A stretch of 39,208 bases of DNA from Gammaproteobacteria bacterium (GCA_903970185.1 CAJCIC010000035.1:1-39208); one strand, 5' to 3'; shown: positions 26,758 through 35,921, counted from the first letter of the stretch. Made by a program: numbers and translations. Notes: generated from the letters alone by a model not told the origin.

Positions 26758-27768
26758 ATGAGCTCGAACCGGCGCAAATTCATCTCGCAAGGCGCAGCGC
26801 TGGCCGCGCTGCCTCTCGTTGGCCGCCTGCGTGCGGCTGATCCGATCGTCATCAAATTCAGTCATGTCGTCGCCGGCGACACGCCCAAGGGGCAGGGCGC
26901 CGTGCGCTTCAAGGAAGCGCTTGAGAGCCGCTCGGGAGGTCGAATTCGCGTCGAGGTGTACCCGAACAGCACGCTCTACAAAGACAAGGAGGAACTCGAG
27001 GCCCTGCAGATTGGCGCCGTGCAGATGCTTGCGCCATCGCTGTCGAAATTCGGCCCCCTTGGCGTGCGCCAGTTCGAATTATTCGATCTGCCCTACCTGT
27101 TTCCGGACGAGGCAGCCTTTCGGCGCGTTGCCGACGGTGATATCGGAAAGCAACTTTTCGCTCTGCTTGCAAACCGCGAGATCAGGGGACTTGCGTTCTG
27201 GAGCGCCGGGTATCACGTCTATTCCGCCAACCGGCCGATCCGTCTTCCCGGTGATCTGCGCGGCCTGAAGATGCGCATTGCCTCATCGAAGGTGCTCGAG
27301 GCGAACCTGCGCGCCTTGGGCGCGCTGCCGCAGACGCTAGCCTTCTCCGATGTCTACCAGGCCCTGCAGACGGGTGTCGTTGACGGCACCGAAAACATTC
27401 CTTCGAGCTATACCTCGCAAAAGTGGTACGAGGTGCAAAAGTATATTGCGGTTACGAATCACACACATACCGGTTATGCGGCGATCATGAACAAGGGCTT
27501 CTGGGAAAAATTGAGCCCGGAGTTGCAAGTCATGGTGAACGAGTCGATGCGCGATGCCACCGCTCATGAGGACGACCTGGTCACGCGCGAGAACGCCGAT
27601 GCGCTCAAGACCATTCAGGCGTCAGGAAAAACGCAGGTGGCGATCCTAACCGATGCGGAAAGGGCTGCGTGGAAAGCCGCGCTTGCCCCGGTTGCCAAGG
27701 AAATGGAGCCGCGCATCGGCGCGGCATTGCTGCAGTCGGTCACCGATGCGGCAAGTGGCAAGGCGTAA
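26758..27768 (+). CDS. TRAP transporter substrate-binding protein DctP, copy 1 (Tat-like signal)
   Basis: Periplasmic DctP-type solute receptor of about 336 aa. The N terminus SSNRRKFISQGAALAALP has a twin-arginine-like motif (RRKFI) before a hydrophobic stretch, so export may be through Tat. Family features include IVIKFSHVVAGDTPKG, LEALQIGAVQM, GLKMRIASSKV (conserved Arg that binds a substrate carboxylate) and SDVYQALQTGVVDGTEN. Start choice: ATG at 26758 gives a normal short n-region; an in-frame ATG at 26716 would add 14 charged residues. A close paralogue follows after 39 bases. Likely ligands are C4-dicarboxylates or related acids, not proven. Confidence 0.9.
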   Translation: MSSNRRKFISQGAALAALPLVGRLRAADPIVIKFSHVVAGDTPKGQGAVRFKEALESRSGGRIRVEVYPNSTLYKDKEELEALQIGAVQMLAPSLSKFGPLGVRQFELFDLPYLFPDEAAFRRVADGDIGKQLFALLANREIRGLAFWSAGYHVYSANRPIRLPGDLRGLKMRIASSKVLEANLRALGALPQTLAFSDVYQALQTGVVDGTENIPSSYTSQKWYEVQKYIAVTNHTHTGYAAIMNKGFWEKLSPELQVMVNESMRDATAHEDDLVTRENADALKTIQASGKTQVAILTDAERAAWKAALAPVAKEMEPRIGAALLQSVTDAASGKA

Positions 27769-27807
27769 ACTTCACATACAAGAACCAGACCAGCCCCGGG
27801 AGACGAA

Positions 27808-28815
27808 ATGAAGGTTGTACAGGCAGTTTTTTGCGCCCTCACGCTTGCCCTGGCTACTTTGGCAGTGGCGCAGCAACCCGCACCCATTGTCATCAAGTTC
27901 AGCCATGTCGTCGCAGCCGATACGCCGAAAGGCAAGGGCGCCGAGCGCTTCAAGCAGCTTGCCGAAGAGCGCACCCACGGCCGTGTCAAGGTCGAGGTCT
28001 ATCCCAACAGCACGCTCTACAAGGACAAGGAAGAAGTCGAAGCGCTGCAAATCGGTGCGGTACAGATGCTAGCGCCGTCGCTGGCGAAGTTCGGGCCACT
28101 TGGAGTGAAGGAATTCGAAGTGTTCGACCTTCCCTACATTTTTCCTGACAAGGCTGTCTTGCAACGCGTCGAAGACGGACCGATTGGCGCGGCACTCTTC
28201 CAAAAACTCGAAAGCAAGGACATCAAGGGCCTCGCCTACTGGGACAACGGCTTTAAGGTCATGAGCGCCAATCGTCCGCTGCACGTGCCCGCCGATTTCC
28301 GGGGTCTGAAAATGCGCATCCAGTCTTCAAAGGTGCTTGATGCCCAGTTTCGCGCTCTTGGCGCGAATCCCCAGGTGATGGCTTTCTCAGACGTCTATCA
28401 AGCGCTTCAAACCGGCGTCGTCGACGGTACGGAGAATCCACCATCGAATCTCTATACGCAGCGCATGAACGAAGTCCAGAAATTCGTCACGGTCTCCAAT
28501 CACGGCTATCTTGGCTACGCTGTCATCGTCAACAAGAAATTCTGGGACGGCTTGCCACCTGACATTCGCACCATTCTCGAAGGCGCGATGAAAGACGCGA
28601 CGCGTTACACCAACGCCATCGCGCAACAGGAAAATGATGACGCCCTGGCCAAGGTCAAGGCTACCGGCAAGACCGAGGTGTATTACCTGACCGATGCCGA
28701 GAAGGCGCAATGGCGCGCAGTTCTCGTGCCCGTGCAAAAGGAGATGGAGCCTCGCATCGGCAAGGACCTGATCGATTCGATCAATAAGGAATCGGCCTCG
28801 CTCGGCTACAAGTAG
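27808..28815 (+). CDS. dctP: TRAP transporter substrate-binding protein DctP, copy 2 (Sec signal)
   Basis: DctP-type receptor of 335 aa with a standard Sec signal (MKVVQAVFCALTLALATLAVAQ). It is strongly similar to the preceding gene across its length, for example VEVYPNSTLYKDKEE, MLAPSLAKFGPLGVK, GLKMRIQSSKV and SDVYQALQTGVVDGTEN. GGAG lies 6 bases before the ATG. It is followed at 10 bases by the DctQ gene, so this copy is most tightly tied to the permease. The tandem pair probably serves one membrane complex. Confidence 0.93.
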   Translation: MKVVQAVFCALTLALATLAVAQQPAPIVIKFSHVVAADTPKGKGAERFKQLAEERTHGRVKVEVYPNSTLYKDKEEVEALQIGAVQMLAPSLAKFGPLGVKEFEVFDLPYIFPDKAVLQRVEDGPIGAALFQKLESKDIKGLAYWDNGFKVMSANRPLHVPADFRGLKMRIQSSKVLDAQFRALGANPQVMAFSDVYQALQTGVVDGTENPPSNLYTQRMNEVQKFVTVSNHGYLGYAVIVNKKFWDGLPPDIRTILEGAMKDATRYTNAIAQQENDDALAKVKATGKTEVYYLTDAEKAQWRAVLVPVQKEMEPRIGKDLIDSINKESASLGYK

Positions 28816-28825
28816 ACCGACCTGG

Positions 28826-29437
28826 ATGCTTAAAGTCCTTAACCGAATCCTCGATCGGCTCGAGGAATTCATTATCGCGGTTCTCATCGCCCTCGCGACT
28901 CTCATCATCTTTGTCGCGGTGGTTCATCGCTTTGCATCGGGTGTTCCGGCCCTGCAGCCCTACACCGCCCGCATCAACATGAGCTGGGCGCAAGAGCTTT
29001 GTATCTTCATGTTCGTCTGGATGGCGAAGTTCGGCGCCGCCTACGGCGTGCGTGCCGGCACGCACGTGGGCGTCGATGTGCTCGTCAACCGCCTGGGGCC
29101 GAGCAAGCGCCGGATTCTGATCACGATCGGCCTCATCGGCGGAGCCCTTTTCACCGGCATTGTCGGCACCCTGGGGGCCAATCTGGTCTGGAAGATCGCG
29201 CACACCGACCAGACTTCGGAAGACATGGAAGTGCCCATCTGGATCGTGTATCTGTGCATACCGCTTGGCTCCTACCTGATGTGCTACCGTTTTTTGCAGG
29301 TCATCGCTCACTTTCTCAAGACCGGGGAGATTCCGCACCGTGAGCACGGCCAGGTCGAGGGCATAGACGAAGTCGAACTCGACCTCCACCAGGTGGCGGT
29401 TGCAGCGTCGGTCGAGCCGAAGGATCTTGCTTCGTGA
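28826..29437 (+). CDS. dctQ: TRAP transporter small permease DctQ
   Basis: Protein of 203 aa with four membrane helices: FIIAVLIALATLIIFVAVVH, the helix around NMSWAQELCIFMFVWMAKFGAA (with the family WAQEL/FVWM features), ITIGLIGGALFTGIVGTLGA and IWIVYLCIPLGSYLMCYRF. DctQ is needed for assembly and function of the sodium-driven TRAP transporter with DctM. The C-terminal tail (about 35 residues) is acidic and cytosolic. It overlaps dctM by 4 bases (GTGA). Confidence 0.92.
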   Translation: MLKVLNRILDRLEEFIIAVLIALATLIIFVAVVHRFASGVPALQPYTARINMSWAQELCIFMFVWMAKFGAAYGVRAGTHVGVDVLVNRLGPSKRRILITIGLIGGALFTGIVGTLGANLVWKIAHTDQTSEDMEVPIWIVYLCIPLGSYLMCYRFLQVIAHFLKTGEIPHREHGQVEGIDEVELDLHQVAVAASVEPKDLAS

Positions 29438-30921
29438 ACGCCGCCCTGATTTTCGTCCTGCTGATCGCCTTGATGCTGACCGGCATGCCGGTATCGATCT
29501 CGCTTGGCCTCACGGTGTTGACCTACCTGTTCACCATGACATCGGTGCCCATCGAGAGCGTCGCCCTGAAGCTTTTTACCGGTATCGAGAATTTCAGCAT
29601 CATGGCAATTCCGTTTTTCATTCTCGCCGGAAATTTCCTGACTCAAGGCGGCGTCGCCAAGCGCATGATCAATTTCACGGTGACCCTGGTTGGGCACCTC
29701 TATGGCGGCCTCGCTCTCGCAGGCGTCTTGGCCTGCGCTCTATTTGCCGCAATCTCGGGATCGTCGGTGGCCACTGTCGTTGCCATCGGCTCGATTGTCA
29801 TGCCCGCAATGGTGAAAGCCGGCTTTCCCAAGCGCTTCGGTGCCGGCGTCATTACCACGTCGGGTGCGCTTGGCATTCTCGTGCCACCGTCAATCGTGAT
29901 GGTCCTCTATGCAGTGTCGACCAGCAATTCGGTGAGCGACATGTTCATCGCGGGCATCGTGCCAGGGATTTTGCTTGCCTTCATGCTGGGCATGACCACC
30001 TGGTGGATCGCCCGAAAAAACAAGTATCCGCGGGTGCAACTGTTTCCGAACCGCAGTTTCTCGCAGCAAAGCCTAAGCGCCGCCCTGGGCCTTGCGGCCA
30101 GCGTAATCGCGACCATTGGCGTCCCCGCCCCCGTGATCGTCTTGCTGCTGCACCTAAGCGGCAGCCTGTTTCTGGCGGTGACGCTTTCATTTATCGTCTG
30201 GCTGCCGGTCGCAGCACGCATCGCCCGCCGGTTCCGCTTCGGCTTGCGCTATGAAGCGCTGGCGGTATGGGTTGCCTATTGGGACAGCCTGTGGGGGCTG
30301 CTGCTGATCTTCGTCGTCATCGGAGGCATCTATTCAGGCGTGTTCACGCCAACCGAGGCGGCGGCAACGGCTGCCGTGTACGCCTTTGTCGTTGTGGTCT
30401 TTGTCTACCGCGACCTGCCCTTCAAGAGAGTACCCAAGGTGTTGATCGACTCGGCAACGCTCAGTGCCATGCTGCTCTATATCATCACCAACGCCGTGCT
30501 GTTTTCGTTTCTCATGACAAGCGAGAACATCCCGCAGGCGATGGCCGACTGGCTCACCGCACAGGGCCTTGGCCAGATCGCGTTCTTGGCCGTGGTCAAC
30601 GTTTTGCTCCTCGTCGCTGGCAATGTCATGGAGCCCTCGTCGATCGTCCTGGTGCTCGCGCCGATCCTCTATCCGGTCGCCACCAAGCTCGGCATCAACC
30701 CGATCCATTTTGGCGTGTTGATGATGGTCAATATGGAAGTCGGACTTTGCCACCCACCGGTGGGCCTGAACCTCTACGTGGGCTCAGGCATCGCCAAGAT
30801 GGGAATCACCGAGCTTACCGTTGCCGTAGTGCCCTGGCTTCTGACCATGCTGCTTTTTCTTCTGATCGTCACTTACTGGCCAGCGCTTTCGCTCTGGCTA
30901 CCGACGCTCGTCTTGCACTGA
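29434..30921 (+). CDS. dctM: TRAP transporter large permease DctM, with an extra internal segment
   Basis: Large membrane subunit that carries the substrate pathway, 495 aa. It starts with GTG inside the DctQ stop. Conserved blocks include MAIPFFILAGNFLTQGG, LFAAISGSSVATVVAIGS, GALGILVPPSIVMVLY, GGIYSGVFTPTEAAA and VNMEVGLCHPPVGLNLYV. The usual length is about 425-430 aa. The excess lies between about residues 203 and 283, where two additional hydrophobic stretches (ALGLAASVIATIGVPAPVIV and SLFLAVTLSFIVWLPVAA) are inserted before the domain repeat. An even number of new helices would keep the topology of the second half. The last 24 bases overlap the convergent glpD. Confidence 0.92.
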   Translation: MNAALIFVLLIALMLTGMPVSISLGLTVLTYLFTMTSVPIESVALKLFTGIENFSIMAIPFFILAGNFLTQGGVAKRMINFTVTLVGHLYGGLALAGVLACALFAAISGSSVATVVAIGSIVMPAMVKAGFPKRFGAGVITTSGALGILVPPSIVMVLYAVSTSNSVSDMFIAGIVPGILLAFMLGMTTWWIARKNKYPRVQLFPNRSFSQQSLSAALGLAASVIATIGVPAPVIVLLLHLSGSLFLAVTLSFIVWLPVAARIARRFRFGLRYEALAVWVAYWDSLWGLLLIFVVIGGIYSGVFTPTEAAATAAVYAFVVVVFVYRDLPFKRVPKVLIDSATLSAMLLYIITNAVLFSFLMTSENIPQAMADWLTAQGLGQIAFLAVVNVLLLVAGNVMEPSSIVLVLAPILYPVATKLGINPIHFGVLMMVNMEVGLCHPPVGLNLYVGSGIAKMGITELTVAVVPWLLTMLLFLLIVTYWPALSLWLPTLVLH

Positions 30922-32463
30922 TGCAGCTGCGGTCTCGTTAGCCGAGGTATTTTCTGTAAGCCAAAGTGCGATGGCATCGGCCGCGCTCGACGGCAGGTGC
31001 ATGCCAAGCTTGCTGCGACGCCAGAGGATGTCGTCGAGCGTTTGGGCAAATTCATACTCGACGAGGTAGCGAAGCTCTGCCTCGTAGACGCCTGGGGCAA
31101 TCTCCGCCCCCAGATCCTCGAGTCGCTCGCAGTTCGCGAGAAAGCGGTCAATCCGCGTGCCGTAGGCGCGTACCCAGCGCGCAAGAAGGGGTTGCGGCAA
31201 CCACGGCCTTGATGCAGCCTGGCGAGCGAAAAACTGATCGAATGACCGGCCGCCGAAGTCGCCGCCCGGAAGCGGCACGGAATCTGTCCAGTGGCGCCTT
31301 ACGGCATCGCTTGAGCCAAGCGCAGGCAAGACGAGATCCATGGCCTCTTCAGCCAGGCGTCGAAAGGTTGTGATTTTGCCGCCAAATACGGAAACGATGG
31401 GTGCGCCGTCGGTATTGAGTTCAAGCCAGTAATCGCGTGTCACTGCAGCTGCCTCGGAGCGGTCGTCGCGCAAAAGTGGCCTGACGCCGGAATAGCTTCG
31501 CACGACATCGGAGGGTCCGATGCGCTTCTTGAAGTAACGGTTGCTCATCTCGCATAGATATGCAATTTCATCGGAGTCGATACTGACGTATGAGGCGTCG
31601 GCGTGATAGTCGATATCGGTCGTACCGATCAGTGTGAATCGTTCCTCGTAGGGGATCGCGAACATGATGCGGCGATCGGGGTTCTGGAAAATGTATGCGA
31701 AGGGATGGGTGAACAGTTGGGAAACGATAATGTGGCTGCCTTTGACAAGGCGAATGCTGTGGCTTGAATTGACCTTGAGTTGCACTGCCAGCAGGTCTGC
31801 GACCCACGGGCCCGCGGCGTTGATCAGCGCGCGTGCCGTGACCGTGCTCGAGTGCCCGCCGGCACTGACCAGATCGACGCTCCAGTGCGTCCGTGCGCGT
31901 CGCGCGCCAGCACAGCGTGTACGTGTCAGGATGCGAGCACCGCGCTCGTGCGCGTCGCAGGCATTGAGCGCAACAAGGCGAGAGTCGTCAACCCATCCGT
32001 CGGAATATTCAAAACCGTGTTGCCATTTGCCGGCAAGAGGAACACCGGCTGGATGATGCATCAAGTCGATGCCCTTGGATCCCGCCAGGAATTTGCGCCG
32101 AGCAAGATGGTCGTACAGGAAAAGACCGGCGCGGATGACGAGGGCGGAGCGCGTCGCCGGGTCGTGCGGCATGACAAAACGAAGGGGCCACATGATGTGC
32201 GGTGCTGCAGCGAGCAGCAGTTCTCGCTCGATCAGCGCCTTTCGTACCAGGGCAAATTCGTAGTACTCGAGATAGCGCAAACCACCATGGATCAGCTTGG
32301 TACTGGCGCTTGACGTGTGTGCAGCGAGGTCGTCCTTTTCGCAAAGCAGCACGGACAGTCCTCGTCCTGCAGCGTCTCGTGCGATACCGCATCCATTGAC
32401 GCCACCGCCAATGATCACCAGGTCGTAAACCGGCTCGACAGCGGCAGGGGGCGACTCTTCCAT
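30898..32463 (-). CDS. glpD: Glycerol-3-phosphate dehydrogenase (aerobic, FAD)
   Basis: FAD-dependent, membrane-associated enzyme of 521 aa. It oxidises sn-glycerol-3-phosphate to dihydroxyacetone phosphate and passes electrons to the quinone pool. The FAD loop is LVIIGGGVNGCGIARDAAGRG near the N terminus. It is followed by TSSASTKLIHGGLRYLEYYEF, LINAAGPWVADL, PYEERFTLIGTTDIDY and SVFGGKITTFRRLAEEA, all family marks. ATG at 32463 is chosen; a TTG 6 codons upstream is possible. It runs divergent from mrp and convergent with dctM. No other glp genes are nearby. Confidence 0.95.
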   Translation of the reverse strand: MEESPPAAVEPVYDLVIIGGGVNGCGIARDAAGRGLSVLLCEKDDLAAHTSSASTKLIHGGLRYLEYYEFALVRKALIERELLLAAAPHIMWPLRFVMPHDPATRSALVIRAGLFLYDHLARRKFLAGSKGIDLMHHPAGVPLAGKWQHGFEYSDGWVDDSRLVALNACDAHERGARILTRTRCAGARRARTHWSVDLVSAGGHSSTVTARALINAAGPWVADLLAVQLKVNSSHSIRLVKGSHIIVSQLFTHPFAYIFQNPDRRIMFAIPYEERFTLIGTTDIDYHADASYVSIDSDEIAYLCEMSNRYFKKRIGPSDVVRSYSGVRPLLRDDRSEAAAVTRDYWLELNTDGAPIVSVFGGKITTFRRLAEEAMDLVLPALGSSDAVRRHWTDSVPLPGGDFGGRSFDQFFARQAASRPWLPQPLLARWVRAYGTRIDRFLANCERLEDLGAEIAPGVYEAELRYLVEYEFAQTLDDILWRRSKLGMHLPSSAADAIALWLTENTSANETAAASVQDERR

Positions 32464-32549
32464 GAGCGAAGTTTGCAGCAAATTCCGCGGCGGCGCCCGC
32501 GGCCTTGAGGCGAATCCGCTAGACTCGATGCTTTTGGGGCGACTTCTGC

Positions 32550-33647
32550 ATGAGTCTTGACCGTTCCGCTGTAGAGGCAGCGTTTGCCTCCTTTATCGAT
32601 CCTCACAGCGGGCAGCCGTTCCTGTCGGCGGCCGAGGTGAGCAATGTCAGCGTGAATGGCAACGTGCTTGGCGCCGACGTCAGGCTTGGCTATCCGCTTG
32701 TTTCCGGGCGGGAGCAGCTGATGCGGCTTCTTGAAGAGCATATTGCAGGAGAACTCGGCGTTGCCGTCTTGAGCCTGAAATTCGCGCTTCAGATGTCAAG
32801 CAGGATCCAGATGCACGCCTCGCAACGCGGCACCGAGCCGCTTCCGAGCGTGAAGAATGTGGTTGCCGTGGCTTCAGGCAAGGGCGGCGTGGGCAAGAGC
32901 ACCACGGCAGTCAACCTGGCCCTTGCGCTCGCAGCAGAAGGTGCCTCGGTCGGCGTTCTCGATGCCGATATCTATGGCCCCTCGCTACCGATGATGCTTG
33001 GCATCGACGCCAAGCCTCAGTCGGCTGACGGCAAGACCATGGAACCGCTCAAGGCGCACGGCGTGCAGGCGATCTCGATCGGCTTTTTGATCGATCGCGA
33101 CGAGCCGATGGTCTGGCGCGGACCGATGGTCACGCAGGCACTGATGCAGTTGCTCTCGCAAACCAACTGGCATGCCGTGGACTACCTGATCGTCGACATG
33201 CCGCCAGGCACTGGGGACATCCAATTGACGCTTTCGCAAAAGGTGCCGGTGACAGGAGCCGTGATCGTCACGACGCCGCAGGACATTGCCCTTCTTGATG
33301 CCCGCAAGGGCTTGCGCATGTTCGAGAAAGTCGGCATTCCGATTCTTGGCGTGATCGAAAACATGAGCATTCATATCTGCTCGAACTGCGGTCACAGCGA
33401 GGCGATTTTCGGCAGCGGCGGCGCGGAAAAATTGTGCGCCCAGTATCAGGTCGATTTCCTCGGCGGACTGCCGCTTGATATGCGCATTCGCGAGCAGACC
33501 GATGCCGGCCGGCCGACGGTGGTCGCCGAATCCGATGGACCGATTGCCAGGGCCTATCGCGATATCGCGGTTCGTATTGCAGCGCGGATTGCGGCAAGTC
33601 CTGCCGACAGGGCCGGATTTCCGACCATTAGCGTTCAAGACACGTAA
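32550..33647 (+). CDS. mrp: Iron-sulfur cluster carrier protein Mrp/ApbC
   Basis: P-loop ATPase of 365 aa that binds and delivers [4Fe-4S] clusters in the cytosol. The N-terminal MIP18/DUF59-like domain covers about residues 1-95. The deviant Walker A GKGGVGKST lies at residues 110-118, followed by LDADIYGPSLPMML (Walker A'), IVDMPPGTGDIQLTLSQ (Walker B region) and the cluster-binding Cys-x2-Cys at 277 and 280 (HICSNCGHSE). Length is standard. It is divergent from glpD with an 86-base gap; the panE-like gene follows after 8 bases. Confidence 0.95.
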   Translation: MSLDRSAVEAAFASFIDPHSGQPFLSAAEVSNVSVNGNVLGADVRLGYPLVSGREQLMRLLEEHIAGELGVAVLSLKFALQMSSRIQMHASQRGTEPLPSVKNVVAVASGKGGVGKSTTAVNLALALAAEGASVGVLDADIYGPSLPMMLGIDAKPQSADGKTMEPLKAHGVQAISIGFLIDRDEPMVWRGPMVTQALMQLLSQTNWHAVDYLIVDMPPGTGDIQLTLSQKVPVTGAVIVTTPQDIALLDARKGLRMFEKVGIPILGVIENMSIHICSNCGHSEAIFGSGGAEKLCAQYQVDFLGGLPLDMRIREQTDAGRPTVVAESDGPIARAYRDIAVRIAARIAASPADRAGFPTISVQDT

Positions 33648-33655
33648 GGCAGGCG

Positions 33656-34681
33656 ATGCCCGACAGGATCAAGGTGTGCGTTGCCGGCGCAGGCGCGATC
33701 GGGGGTATTCTCGCTGCGCGCTTTGCCCTGGCCGGACACGAGGTCAGCGTGATTGCACGCGGGCCCCATCTTGCTGCAATCCTGCGTCACGGGCTCGTGC
33801 TCGTCGATCACCTTGATTCGCAGACGCGGACCACCCATCGTCTCGAGGCCGACGGGGATCCGCAAGCGCTTTCCGACAGGATAGGGCCGCAGGATGTGAT
33901 CATTCTTGCTGCCAAGGCCAACGCCTTGGGTCAGCTCCTGCCGCGGATATCGCCCCTCATGCACGCCGAGACACTTGTCGTGCCGGCGATCAATGGACTG
34001 CCGTGGTGGTACTTCGCGCGCGAAGGCGGCCCCCATGAAGGACGTGTCATCAAGGCCGTCGATCCGCAAGGCGCGCTCATGGCAGCGATCGATGCGCGCC
34101 ATATCATCGGCTGTGTCGTGCATTTGGCTGGAGAAGTTCGCGCTCCGGGGGAGGTGCATCACACCGCCGGGCGTCGCTTGATCTTCGGGGAAATCGATGT
34201 CGGGCTTCCCGATGCGGCGACTTCGCGCGTGACGAACCTGAATGCGGCCGTCAACGGCGCTGGGCTTGAGGGTATTGTGAGCCGGGCGATCAGGCAAGAC
34301 GTTTGGGTCAAGCTGGTTGGCAACCTGTCATTCAATCCAGTGGCGGCGCTCACCGGTGCCTTGATGGACGCCATCTGCGCGGATGAGCGCCTTGTCGAGG
34401 TGCTGGTGCCGATGCTCAACGAGGGCATGGAGGTGGCACGCGCCTTCGGAATCCCGGTTGCGATGTCCGCCAGCGAGCGCATCGATCTGGCGCGTCAGCT
34501 GGGCCGCGCCAAGATCTCGATGCTGCAGGATTTCGAGGCCGGCCGCCCGCCGGAGATCGACGCCATCGTTGGCAGCGTGCTCGAGCTTGCAGAATTGTCA
34601 AACGTGCCTGCGCCGACGGTGCGCCTCGTGGATGCCCTGGTGCGGGCGCGGGCACGCCACCTCGGCTTGCTTGCAGCGTGA
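33656..34681 (+). CDS. panE: 2-dehydropantoate 2-reductase (ketopantoate reductase)
   Basis: Protein of 341 aa. The NADPH-binding loop is VAGAGAIGG at residues 9-17, followed by VIILAAKANALGQLLPRISP. The C-terminal helical domain contains WVKLVGNLSFNPVAALTGA, with the conserved Lys and Asn of ketopantoate reductases, and ISMLQDFEAGRPPEIDAIVG, which carries the conserved SMxQDxxxGRxxEID block. PanE reduces ketopantoate in pantothenate and CoA synthesis. Many genomes hold several paralogues, so the true substrate may differ. AGG lies just before the ATG at 33656. Confidence 0.88.
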   Translation: MPDRIKVCVAGAGAIGGILAARFALAGHEVSVIARGPHLAAILRHGLVLVDHLDSQTRTTHRLEADGDPQALSDRIGPQDVIILAAKANALGQLLPRISPLMHAETLVVPAINGLPWWYFAREGGPHEGRVIKAVDPQGALMAAIDARHIIGCVVHLAGEVRAPGEVHHTAGRRLIFGEIDVGLPDAATSRVTNLNAAVNGAGLEGIVSRAIRQDVWVKLVGNLSFNPVAALTGALMDAICADERLVEVLVPMLNEGMEVARAFGIPVAMSASERIDLARQLGRAKISMLQDFEAGRPPEIDAIVGSVLELAELSNVPAPTVRLVDALVRARARHLGLLAA

Positions 34682-34743
34682 CAGGATTCCTTGCCCGGCT
34701 GCCCGAGTCGTCTTACAGTAGCGCTTCACAAAAGAGGTCTGAA

Positions 34744-35910
34744 ATGTCGATGCGCAATGCTCTACCTGGCGCTTTTCTGATTGCATCGCTCGCGCTAAGC
34801 GCGCTTTTGCCGCTGAGCGCTGCTGCCCAGATCCGCATCGGGTTTACGCTGTCGACGACCGGCCCGGCAGCTGCCATTGGGCTGCCGAGCAAGAATGTCG
34901 TCATGATGTGGCCGAAGGAAATTGCTGGCCAGAAGATTGAAACCTTCATCCTCGATGACAACTCGAACACCACCGGCGCCGTGCTCAATGCAAAGAAGCT
35001 GACGGCTGAGGACAACGTCGACGTCATCGTCGGACCCAACACGACACCCAATGCCCTTGCGCTGATCGACATCGTCGCGCAGGCCAAGACGCCGATGATT
35101 ACGCTTGCCGCGTCGGGCAGCATTGTTTTGCCCATGGACGACAAGAAACGCTGGGTCTTCAAGATGCCGCAGAACGACTCCTTGATGGCCACGATCGTCA
35201 CGCAACATATGGAGGATCACGGGATCAAGACGCTGGCCTTTATCGGCTTTTCCGACGGCTACGGCGAAAGCTGGTACAACGAAGTGACGCGTTTGCTCGA
35301 CATTCGGCATATCACGCTCGTCGCCAACGAACGCTACAACCGCAATGACACTTCGGTAACCGGGCAGGTGCTCAAGATCATGGCGGCAAAGCCCGACGCG
35401 GTGTTGATCGCCGGGTCGGCAACTCCTGCAGCTACGCCCGAAATCGAACTGGTTCAGCGCGGCTACAAGGGCGCCATCTACCAGACGCACGGGATCGCGA
35501 CTTTCGAATTCCTCAAGGTTGGCGGCAAGGACGTCGAGGGCACCTATTTTCCAACCGGGCCTGCAGTGGTTGCAGCGCAGCTGCCTGAGGATCATCCGTC
35601 GAAAAAACTCGGAGTCGAATTCGCCAAGCGCTACGTCGCAAACTATCCGGGTGACGGGGTGACGCAATTCGCCGCCGACGCCTGGGATGCGTGGCTGGTC
35701 CTCGCGCACGCCATCCCCGAAGCATTGAAGGTGGCAAAGCCCGGTACTGCCGAATTTCGCAGTGCATTGCGTGACGCGATCGAAAAGACCCGTGACCTTA
35801 CCGTGCTGCAGGGTGTCGTCAACATGAGTCCCACGGACCATGTCGGTCTGGATCAGCGTTCTCGCGTCATGGCGCGGATCGAAAATGGTAAGTGGGTCTA
35901 TACGCCCTGA
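34744..35910 (+). CDS. ABC transporter substrate-binding protein (type 1 periplasmic, LivK-like)
   Basis: Periplasmic binding protein of 388 aa from the leucine/amide-binding (HAAT) group. The Sec signal is ALPGAFLIASLALSALLPLSAAAQ, followed by IRIGFTLSTTGPAAAIG, the ligand-site region of this group, then VDVIVGPNTTPNALALIDIV and later KTLAFIGFSDGYGESWYNE. ATG at 34744 has AGAGG upstream and gives the normal signal peptide; the frame is open to 34678. No permease or ATPase genes adjoin it, so it is an orphan receptor. A hairpin (CCTGACC-GA-GGTCAGG, 35906-35921) overlaps its stop. Confidence 0.9.
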   Translation: MSMRNALPGAFLIASLALSALLPLSAAAQIRIGFTLSTTGPAAAIGLPSKNVVMMWPKEIAGQKIETFILDDNSNTTGAVLNAKKLTAEDNVDVIVGPNTTPNALALIDIVAQAKTPMITLAASGSIVLPMDDKKRWVFKMPQNDSLMATIVTQHMEDHGIKTLAFIGFSDGYGESWYNEVTRLLDIRHITLVANERYNRNDTSVTGQVLKIMAAKPDAVLIAGSATPAATPEIELVQRGYKGAIYQTHGIATFEFLKVGGKDVEGTYFPTGPAVVAAQLPEDHPSKKLGVEFAKRYVANYPGDGVTQFAADAWDAWLVLAHAIPEALKVAKPGTAEFRSALRDAIEKTRDLTVLQGVVNMSPTDHVGLDQRSRVMARIENGKWVYTP

Positions 35911-35921
35911 CCGAGGTCAGG
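35906..35921 (+). terminator. Hairpin overlapping the binding-protein stop codon
   Basis: 7-bp perfect arms CCTGACC and GGTCAGG with a 2-base loop, followed by ATTTCGTC. The short tail makes this a weak terminator at best; it may separate the binding-protein gene from the next small gene. Confidence 0.3.
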
